In this document: in pieces, positions 56,177 to 64,000 of the stretch
Layout of the letters: every line of letters begins with the position of its first letter
Position numbering within the stretch: the first letter of the stretch is position 1
NCBI GenBank assembly: GCA_003117195.1
Contig: BDSI01000068.1
Coordinates: 385,689-449,688, forward strand
DNA length: 64,000 bases
Direction: 5' to 3'
Source of the DNA: Eudorina sp. 2006-703-Eu-15
Lineage: Eukaryota > Chlorophyta > Chlorophyceae > Chlamydomonadales > Volvocaceae
Translations under genes and position numbers: made by a program
The notes under the pieces: generated by a model
Databases searched by the model: none
Told to the model about the DNA's origin: nothing
The model's input: the letters and a program-made list of their open reading frames with translations, nothing else

Positions 56177-57806
56177 CAACAGGTGGTGCTCCGGTGCAAT
56201 TCGGGAAAAGCGGAGCGACCTTCCTGATCTTCACCATCAAGGGCGGGGGCAGGGTCCCCTGCAGCCGCTGCCACAGCCAGCGCAGGGCTGCCAGGTCGCC
56301 TGTGGCAGTAGCAATCTCAAACCAACGGTGGGCGAAGGCCTGCACGACGCGCAAATGCAAACAGCAGTGCGGAAAAAATAAACAAAACATTCGCGGGGCG
56401 AGGCGGGGGGCCAACTTGATCAGCACTTCCAGTTCCGCGACCTCGAAGCGGGAGCGGTGACAGGTGGCTCTCACCTCGTGCGCCGGCACCACAAAGTCCG
56501 GACCCGCCAGCAGCTCCATCGCCTCCACGCAGCCGCTCCGCACGGCGCTCTGCATGTCTTCGTTTGGTGACCTGATCTGGTTCCGCTCCCGCACCCAGGA
56601 TATCAGGGTCACGTTGCCGGAATCGGCGGCGCATGTGGACAACTCGGCGTCGCGGGCGATGTCGTAGCCCAGCTCCTCCACCGCCCAGAGCAGCACCGGC
56701 AACTGCCCCGCACAGGCTGCTCCGCGCGCGACTATCTCAGGCAGACCATGCTTCAGAAACCCGGCCGCGTGCATGGCCTGCAGGACGGCCAAGTGGCCTT
56801 GGGTGCTTGCCGCAACCAAGGAAAGTATCGTTTCCCTACTCAGGTCAAGGCGCCTTCCCGTCTCCATGAACCCCTCCGAGACAAGGAACTGCAGCACGCC
56901 GCTGTTTCCTGTCAAGCAAATGAGCGCGAGCATCTCGTCGGGTTTGGGAAACTCCAGCCCGTAACCCTGTTGCCGTAGCCATGTCAGGCGGTCGACTGCG
57001 TGGGGCTTCCTTAGCAGACGCGATATGTGGACGGACCGAGGGCAGCCCAGCTCCCGCTCCAGCCACTCCATCTTGGCCCGCCAGTCGGGGGTTAGGCTGG
57101 CCGCTGCGGCCGCCAGAAGCCGCGACTTTGTGCTTTCGTCAAGCGGCGGTGCCCGGTTGTAGTGCGAGTCGTACACCTGTTGCAGCGTGGCCAGGTCAAA
57201 GCCCTCCGCCGCCGCTGCCAGCAGGGCGTCCTGATCTACTGAACCACCGTAGACCGAAGCCAGCTGGCACAGCCTCTCCATGAGGTGCACGTGTCCAGCC
57301 GTTGCGGCAGCGACGGGCGCCTCACACTCCCACCGACACCCGCTTTCCAGCAGCGCCTCGCACAAGCCCAAGTGACCCGCCCGAGCAGCTACGGTAAGAG
57401 AACTTCCCCAGGGGCAGTTCCGCGCCCGTAACCATCGGCATGACTCCAGCTGCCCGGCTGCCGCTGCGGCCTCCATCATCATGTACATCGGAACACTTCC
57501 CGAGGCCGCCAGCGCCACTTGCAGGTTGCTCAGCACGCCACTTGCTGCCGTAAGACAAACCAGCTGCCTACGGCGTTCACGTTTCATGGCGCGGACGATG
57601 CCGGGCCTGCTCCAGTGCTGTCGGAAGGCATCGGTTGAGCAGGGCTGCGACAAGTGCACAGTGCGGTGCTCGGTGCTCCGAAAGCGCTGAGCCGATGACC
57701 GATTGAGAGGTCGAACATTGCAAGCGACGTCATTTGAAGGCATGAAGCTGACGATGCGCTCCAGGAGTCCTGGTGCCCAGAACACCTCGTCTGCTGAAGT
57801 GCTCAT
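56163..57806 (-). CDS. ANK7: F-box-like/ankyrin-like protein with truncated exon 2, 502 aa
   Basis: Exon 1 is 57806-56475 and exon 2 is 56339-56163. The donor GTGAGA follows VPAHE and the acceptor GCAG precedes GCCTTCGCC; both are phase 0. The 135-nt intron is a multiple of three without an in-frame stop, so unspliced RNA would code a 547-aa protein. The start MSTSADEVFW and the F-box-like LLERIVSFMPSNDVACNVRP match ANK5 and ANK6. Repeat units include AAAAAGQLESCRWLRARNCP, AARAGHLGLCEALLESGC and GAACAGQLPVLLWAVEEL. Exon 2 keeps AHRWFEIATATGDLAALRWL and then departs, ending NCTGAPPVGDLP. The second repeat and the charged Arg/Glu tail of its sisters are missing. It may be functional or decaying. 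Confidence 0.82.
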   Translation of the reverse strand: MSTSADEVFWAPGLLERIVSFMPSNDVACNVRPLNRSSAQRFRSTEHRTVHLSQPCSTDAFRQHWSRPGIVRAMKRERRRQLVCLTAASGVLSNLQVALAASGSVPMYMMMEAAAAAGQLESCRWLRARNCPWGSSLTVAARAGHLGLCEALLESGCRWECEAPVAAATAGHVHLMERLCQLASVYGGSVDQDALLAAAAEGFDLATLQQVYDSHYNRAPPLDESTKSRLLAAAAASLTPDWRAKMEWLERELGCPRSVHISRLLRKPHAVDRLTWLRQQGYGLEFPKPDEMLALICLTGNSGVLQFLVSEGFMETGRRLDLSRETILSLVAASTQGHLAVLQAMHAAGFLKHGLPEIVARGAACAGQLPVLLWAVEELGYDIARDAELSTCAADSGNVTLISWVRERNQIRSPNEDMQSAVRSGCVEAMELLAGPDFVVPAHEVRATCHRSRFEVAELEVLIKLAPRLAPRMFCLFFPHCCLHLRVVQAFAHRWFEIATATGDLAALRWLWQRLQGTLPPPLMVKIRKVAPLFPNCTGAPPVGDLP

Positions 57807-58421
57807 TGCGGTCGGCCAGGTTGTTGATCGATGTTCAGAGGATTATCTTTTATGCGCTTCCACGGAGTCACTTATCAATGTCCACGGCCCATCAAAAATT
57901 CTAAGTTCATTATCTACTGTGATGCCGGTATACGCACATTAAGGAGATATGTTGTTTATGTAGCTGTACTTGCATATTGTCACTATGCAACGCAAACTAC
58001 TAGACTAACACATACCGAGACATACTAAACACACAGATCGTTTTTATATCACTTTCAACTTATTCTGCGGTAGTGCTGGTAGTGCTGGTAGCTGCTTTTT
58101 TGTGAATATCTAATAACAGGTTGCAGGTAATCCCATGCCGAGTAGGACACCTTACCGGGAGACTTAGCGTGGGTGGCGCAAAGGCCTCTAGCGCATATGT
58201 GTTGTGCACAACTAAAACTTATTGTTGGCCACATCTTTGTCTGCTAATCTGAAGTTGTGAGGCTTTGTATAACAAGCATTTGTGCATTTCATGCATTTCA
58301 TGTCTTTGTGCCACTGTAGACATAGACTCATCTTGGCCCAAAGCCTATATGATAAATTATTGGTTGTGGAGTACACAGTGCTTTAGACGTCTTGTACTTT
58401 TAAAAAAGCATTACCAAGGCG
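57807..58421. promoter_or_regulatory. Divergent promoter region between ANK7 and the ChaN-like gene
   Basis: About 600 bp of AT-rich sequence, clearly lower in GC than either neighbour, separating two divergent start codons. No specific box is assigned. The short tandem GTAGTGCTG at about 58071-58088 is the only repeat seen. Confidence 0.5.
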
Positions 58422-61400
58422 ATGGAACTCGCCAACTTCTTGCGCCTGGCGTATCGCCCGGTGCTCAGGCTCGCCGGAGTTGGATTCCGACAACAATGTC
58501 ATGCCCTCCCGCATCATCGGACAATTTGGCGCGTGGGGCTCTCGCAGTTGTCGTACCTGCAAGCCCGCAGCACTCTCGCGCTTCCCGTCCCAGCACCCAG
58601 TCCCTCGCGGTTTCTCGCCACCAGCTCCACCCTTCAACTTCAGCATCCCTACCTACCGCCTGCCGCCCACCCGCTCCACGACGAATCATGTCTGGCCTCC
58701 TCTCCATCTCGCAATCAGAGCCCGGCTCCTCACACATCCGTCGCGGCCCCACGGCGTTGGTGGTCCTCAGGTCCGGGCTTGAAGGCCGCACCAGCCGCAT
58801 CAGCTGCACCAGCCGCAACAGTCGCACCAGCCCCGGCGGGTTGTGCGTCACCTTCAGCGGCGGGCCCCTGGACGCGGTCAGCGGCCGCGGCAAGGGCTGC
58901 AGCAGCCGCAGCAGCTGTGGCGGTGGCGGTGGCGGCGACGGCGGCGGGGGCGACAGCCACCACGGCCTGTCCGGGGAGCGGGTGCGATCGGTTCCCTGCC
59001 CGTGATGGATCATCAGCGGCCGAGCCCGCGGGCCTTCCGGGTCCCTGTCGCCATCCTGGGTGGGTTCCGGATCCAATCAACAACATTGGGGTTGGTGTCG
59101 GTCCTCTCGTGTGGCGGCTACAGAACGCTGAGCCGCCGGTCGCGCCGTCGAAACGAGATGGCAGCAGCAGCGGTGGTGGTCGCAGTAGTAGCAGCGGTGG
59201 TGCAGCCGCCAAGGCGCCGGCGGCAGCGCCGGCGCCGCCCACTCCGCCGCCGCCGTCGGGCATGTCCGAGGGCTCCGCATACGCCGTGTACGACGCGGCG
59301 GGCGCGCCCTCCACCTTCGAAGCTCTCCTGGCCTCCCTGGAGTCGTACGATGTCGTACTGCTGGGCGAGTATCATGACGACCCGGTGGCGCACCACCTGC
59401 AGCTGCGGGTGCTGCGCCACGTGCTGGGTACGGCACGTGACACGTCAGCGGGTCGGGACCAGCGGGCGGGGGTCCTCCCCGCGCCGGGCTCCAGGGGGGC
59501 CTCCCCCTCCCTCCCGCCGCCGCCGCCGTCTTCGTCCGGGACTCCAGGGGCTCCCACGCACCCGCCCTCGGCAACCCCAGCTCGGCCGGTTGCGCTGAGC
59601 CTGGAGATGTTCGAGCGGGACGTGCAGGGGGTCATGGACGAGTACCTGGCGGGTGCGTCAGGGCGTGGGGGCGGGGGTTGGGGTTGGGAGTGGGGCCGGT
59701 CGGGCGGCGGGGTGGCGCGGTGAGGTGGTGGGTGGGCGGCAGGGCAAGGGCTTGCGGCTGCATGAAACCATGCTATGCGTGCAGTTGTCGTACCTGCCAC
59801 GTGTCAAGTCCGCGCCACGTGTTCCCCCCACCGTGTCCACATCCCCCGCCCAAACCCAAACCCAAACCGCTGATCCCTCATTCCCTGCAGGGTTTGCCAC
59901 GGAGGCGGACCTGATGAAGGACGGCCGGTGGGTGCTGCCGTACCCGTACAGTACGGCGGTACGGCGCCCGAGCCAAACCCGGACAGCTGCGTGACAGCTG
60001 CGCTGCCCCTTACCACCATACCCCCCGGGTCCCCCCGCGGTCCTGTCCTGCTTGCTGCCGACATACGGTATGCCCATATTATAGTCGGCCGCGTGCCGTA
60101 CGACTTTCATGTCCACTCTAGCGACCTGACCCCCAGAGCCCTCTCGCTGCACGCCGCGTCGTCGCAGGGTTTAATTGCCCTCCCAGTGGGCAATCGCAGG
60201 GTTTAATTGCCCCTGCTTCTTGCCCAGTCCTAACCCTCCCTGCCCGCCTGCCGTCCTCGCTGCCTGCCCTGCCCTGCCCTGCCCTGCCCTTCCCCCCCTC
60301 GCGCCCCAGCCCCTGGCCCAACTACCCGACCGACTACCGGCCGCTCGTGCTGGCGGCCAAGGCGGCGGGCGCCCCCGTGGTGTGCGCCAACGCGCCGCGC
60401 AGGTGGGAACGTGGGATGGCGCGGGGGGGGGGGCGTGGGGTGGGCCGCGCCGGGGTCGCGGCCACGGGTGCGGCGCACGCGTAGCTGCGGGGAAACAGCA
60501 GCGAGCAAGTCGTACTCTCGTACAGCTTGAGGTCCGCAATCCTCTGATGATGAGACGCCCGCTGGGGTGGTGACACTCCGGTTCATGTACTAAGGCGGGG
60601 TGGATCCACATTTCCCGTGCTGCGCATCCTGCTGTTGCTGCCCATCCGCCGCCGCCGCCGCCGCAGCAGGTACGTCAGCCTCGTGGGCCGCAGCGGCGCT
60701 GCGGCGCTGGCGTCCCTGCCGCCGACGTCCCTGCGGCACCTGCCCCCTCTGCCGCTGCGCCCCGCCTCGGAGCAGTACGTGGCCAAGATCAGGTGGACCA
60801 TGCAGGTGTGTGGGTACGTCTGCCCGTGCGTCTGTCTCTGGGTCGGTCTGTGCGTCTGTCCGTGCGTCTGTGCGTGCATCCGCCCGTGCGTCCGCCCGCC
60901 CGTCTGTCCGTCAGCTGATCCGGGGAGAGTGGGGGAGAGGGAGGGGCCAGGAGCTGGTCGTCCGGACCCGGAGGACTGCGACGCCGGTCCTCTGAGCTGA
61001 GGCTGCGGCGGACCGGGTGTGCCCGACCGAGCCCGGTTTGGGACATCTCTTAAGCCACGTCGGGAGGCATATGCGTGCACGGCATCCGGCCCTGCTGCAG
61101 GTCGTAGATTGTGAGGTACCTGCTGCACGCACACCTCCGGCCATCCGCACCGTCTTGGTGTGTCGTTCTGCAGCCGTTCCGAGCCCCCCTTCCTCTTTTC
61201 TGTCCCTTTCTTATAAAGTGTTTGTCAGTGTAAAGTGTGTTGACAGTAACGCTGCCCGCTGCCCCGTCCTTCGCCGACGGACGGAGGCCGCCAGGGAGGG
61301 CCCTCCACGCCGCGTGTCCCCTCACACCCGCCGCGGCGTTTGAGCGGCACTGCAGCTCAAACCCGGCGCCCTGCGTGCCAACTGTACGACTGTACGGTGC

Positions 61401-62699
61401 CCGCTGAACCTGCCCTGCACCGCGCTGTCCTGTCCCATCCACTGCAGCGGGCGCGGGAGCCGCCGCGGAATGAGGGGAATGAGGGGACAGGCGGTTGGCG
61501 GGACGGCGGCGGCGCAGAGGACGACGACGGCGGCGAGCAAGGGGGCCAGGTGGAGGTCGCGGCGCCGCTGGTGGCGGCGCCGGCGCCGGAACCCAGCGGC
61601 GGCGGCGCCGCCGCTGCTGCTGCCGGCGTCACCCGCAGCAACGACCCCAGCGCGTCCGGCAGCCCCGCCGCGGCCGGGGGCAGCGCCAGAAACAGCACGA
61701 GCGCGAACGGCGGCGCCAACGGCGTCGGCGGCGGCGAGTGTCCCCACATCGGGATGACGCTGCGATCCAATTTCGTGGACGCACAGAACCTGTGGGATGC
61801 GGCCATGGCGGATGCCATCGCCCGGGCGCTCCGGCGGCTGCAGACGGGGGCGGGGGCGGCGGGGGCGGTGGCGGGGGCGGCGGGGCCCGAAGGCGGGGGC
61901 GCGGCTGGAGGTGGAGCGCCCGGGGCGGCGGCTCCCCCGGGCCGGCGGCCGCTGGTGGTGCACGTGTGCGGTGGGTGCCGAGGGAGCGAGGGATGGAAGG
62001 GGTGGAAGGGGAGGAAAGGGGAGGAAAGGGGAGGTAAGGGTATAGGAAATTGGCAGACTTCTTCAAACTGCGCTGCTGCCAGAGCGACGGTCCGACGGGA
62101 AAAGAACGGTACAGTACCATTGGGGAGGAAGGGGAGGAAGGGGAGGGGAGGAAAGGAAGGGGAGGAAAGGAAGGGGAGGAAAGGAAGGGGAGGAAAGGAA
62201 GGGGAGGAAGGGGGGCCGATTGCGGCAGCGCCCGCTGGCTGGCTGGGAGGGGCTGGGAGGGCCGTCCCCCTCCCGTTGGTGGGAGGCGGCTGTCTCGCCC
62301 ACGTAACCGCACTGGGCAGGAGAGGGGAGGAAAGGACTGGCCCCGACAGGCCATGCCAGTAGTGCGGCAGCTATGCTTGAGAGAGGGGGGGGTGGGACGG
62401 GGAGGCCCCGCACAACCCCCCTCACTTTCACCCCACCCCATCCCACGCTTTCACCCCGCCCCGCCTCGCCCCGCCCTGCAGGCAAATTTCACAGCGAGCA
62501 GCGACTGGGCATCTGCGAGCACATGGCGGCGGCGGCCCCCGAGGCGGCGGTGGGCGTCGTCACCTTCGTACCCAGCGGCCGCGGAGTGGCGGTGCCGTCG
62601 GCGACGCTGACGTCGGCGGGGCTGCACACGTACGGCAACTGGCTGGTGCTGACGGACACGCGGTTGCCCCGGTCCTTCGAATCCGAACACCCCGTGTAG
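58422..62699 (+). CDS. ChaN-like haem-binding-fold protein (PF04187 type), six exons, 745 aa
   Basis: Exons are 58422-59652, 59891-59927, 60310-60402, 60670-60805, 61448-61970 and 62482-62699; all are GT-AG and in frame. Residues 1-45 are basic and hydroxylated (MELANFLRLAYRPVLRLAGV), a likely organelle-targeting peptide. Residues about 100-300 are Ala/Ser/Pro-rich. The ChaN fold starts at SYDVVLLGEYHDDPVAHHLQ (Gly315-Glu316-x-His318) and continues with SLEMFERDVQGVMDEYLAG, WPNYPTDYRPLVLAAK, VVCANAPRRYVSLVG, then IGMTLRSNFVDAQNLWDAAM from residue 600 and GKFHSEQRLGICEHM (His677). It ends RSFESEHPV. Bacterial ChaN binds haem and is linked to iron uptake; plant and algal homologues are little known. 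Long low-complexity inserts split the fold around residues 345-385 and 500-595. Intron 5 holds a purine-rich repeat. Confidence 0.9.
62000..62215 (+). repeat. GGGGAGGAAA purine-rich tract in intron 5 of the ChaN-like gene
   Basis: Runs of GGGGAGGAAAGGA units on the plus strand, split by a dispersed block containing AGGGTATAGGAAATTGG that is also found in DRE2 intron 2. Such all-purine tracts can adopt triplex structures; that is inference. Confidence 0.85.
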
Positions 62700-64000
62700 G
62701 CTGACTGACAGAACAGACAGACCGGCCGACGGGTAAATAGCCAGACGGACGGTTAATTAGACAGACAGACGGGTAAATAGACAGACAGACGGGTAGACAG
62801 ACAGACGGGTAGACTGCGTAATACCAGCCAACCATGCTTATTTCTCCTCGGTAGCTAGCTTGATCCATAAATGAGTGAATGAATGGACCATATGTTACAG
62901 CGACGTCCGCGATTAAGGGGGTGATGTCTATGGTTGTGACTACCGTACGGCGGACCCCGATTTGCGCCCGGTGCCGTACGGAGAGCCCCAGGCCCCTCGC
63001 TCGCCCCGCTTCTCCCAAGGTGTTGTGGGGTATGATATCTTTGTCAGGGGTGGTTGGCGGTTTGTTGGTTGGACGACGGACGCGGCACAGTCGCACGCAC
63101 GCCCGCCAGACAGGCAGGCAGGCCAGCCTGGGCCAGCTAGCCGCCCTGTCGTCTGATGTCGCGTCGGTGTGTGACTGTTAAGACGGTGTGTGATTGCGTA
63201 AGATTGCGGTCGGAGGAGGGGATCAAGACCGCGGGGCGGGCGGTCCGGGCGATCTGGGCCGGGCTCCCGGTTGTGGGGACGGGGCGGGGGGCCGGGTGCT
63301 TGCGCGGCAGGCAGCGCAGCCCCTGGGGTGTGTGTGCGCATGTGTGCCCTTGTGAGAACCCCGCCCGAACCGGAACCGCGCGAAACGAGCCGCCCAACCC
63401 CGCAAACACTAGTCGTACGAGCCGCGCCGCCCACGTGCCGTGCGCTGTCACGAACCGCGCGAAACGAGCCGCCCAGGTCGTGTGCGCTGTTGTTCGAGGT
63501 TGTCCCGTTCGATTGACCAAGGGCCGGCTGGTTGCGGTTGTACGTTGACAGTTAGGGCAGCACGTTGCGGGGGAATCACCGTATGCTCAACCGTGGGGGG
63601 ATGGGGTCGATCACCCGACCTCACGCTTGTGCCGGGAACTCGCTCCTCTCTTTGGGTGCACGGTGTCGTACACGAACGCAGCGACGTAGGCGCAGACCCT
63701 GGGGGCGACACCTCTGCCGGTAACCCGCTGGATGCACCCGGATGGACGATGGGGGGCCGAGGGAGCGCACACACACACACACACACACGTTGCGCTGGCG
63801 GTGTTCGGCGTTCGGCGTTTCCCACTCGACTCGGTGGTCGACGTCCCGGGAGGTTGGGAGCTGACCGTTGGGAGTTGGTCGACCCACGTGGCCATCATCG
63901 CCATCAGCTCTCGCCACCAGCGCTCCGTCTCGCCAGCTCGCTGTCTCCCGAAAGCCGAAACACGCACACACACACACACAACTCAGCGTTAAAAACCCAC
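62700..64000. other. Right-hand spacer, simple repeats only
   Basis: 62710-62815 is an irregular GACAGACAGACGGGTA repeat, probably the 3' UTR of the ChaN-like gene. A GAATGAATG run and GTTACAGCG near 62894 resemble the end of repeat R. Short AC runs lie at 63769 and 63968. Overlapping ORFs here have no recognisable domains. Confidence 0.5.

Noticed and set aside
61340..62362. Single-exon 340-aa gene
   Set aside because: Only 61448-61970 fits the ChaN-like protein; beyond the GTGGGT donor the frame reads purine-repeat intron.

Overview
The window looks like nuclear DNA of a volvocine (Chlamydomonas-type) green alga. The evidence is high GC, genes split by short GT-AG introns (donors such as GTGAGT), a TGTAA polyadenylation signal behind one gene, long AC microsatellites and GC-rich minisatellites, non-LTR retrotransposon relics, and a gene for the thylakoid protein PsbW whose transit peptide and mature sequence are of the Chlamydomonas type. 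The species cannot be fixed from sequence alone.

Layout. 0-12 kb: three tandem copies (A intact, B broken, C intact) of an unrecognised Ala/Gln-rich, helix-rich protein family, each with a homologous 5' flank. A complete 236-bp hAT-type MITE sits just 3' of copy A, and about 1.2 kb of unrelated sequence (AC microsatellite, GC hairpin) interrupts the 5' flank of copy C. 12.5-13.4 kb: a 51-bp minisatellite. 14-58 kb: seven minus-strand genes (called ANK1-ANK7 here) for F-box-like/ankyrin-like repeat proteins. All have one long first exon, one phase-0 intron at the same place, and a short divergent second exon. They are separated by spacers rich in duplicated flanks, minisatellites and LINE debris. 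Two conserved housekeeping genes sit inside this cluster: DRE2 (cytosolic Fe-S assembly, minus, 37.8-40.7 kb) and PSBW (photosystem II, plus, 42.2-43.2 kb), which are divergently transcribed. 58.4-62.7 kb: a six-exon plus-strand gene for a ChaN-like haem-binding-fold protein, divergent from ANK7.

How it fits together. The conserved genes (DRE2, PSBW, ChaN-like) have ordinary intron-rich structures and intact key residues. The rest is a fast-evolving accessory region: tandem duplication, probable gene conversion, truncation and repeat expansion have acted on two gene families. The mobile elements visible are one non-autonomous hAT element, at least two non-LTR families represented by dead 3' ends, and a dispersed short repeat ending in GGGGTCCGCTGTAAC that is probably the 3' tail of one of them. 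No tRNA, rRNA, CRISPR or prokaryotic feature was seen. Exon joins were inferred by reading splice consensus, frame and paralogue agreement; no transcript data were available.
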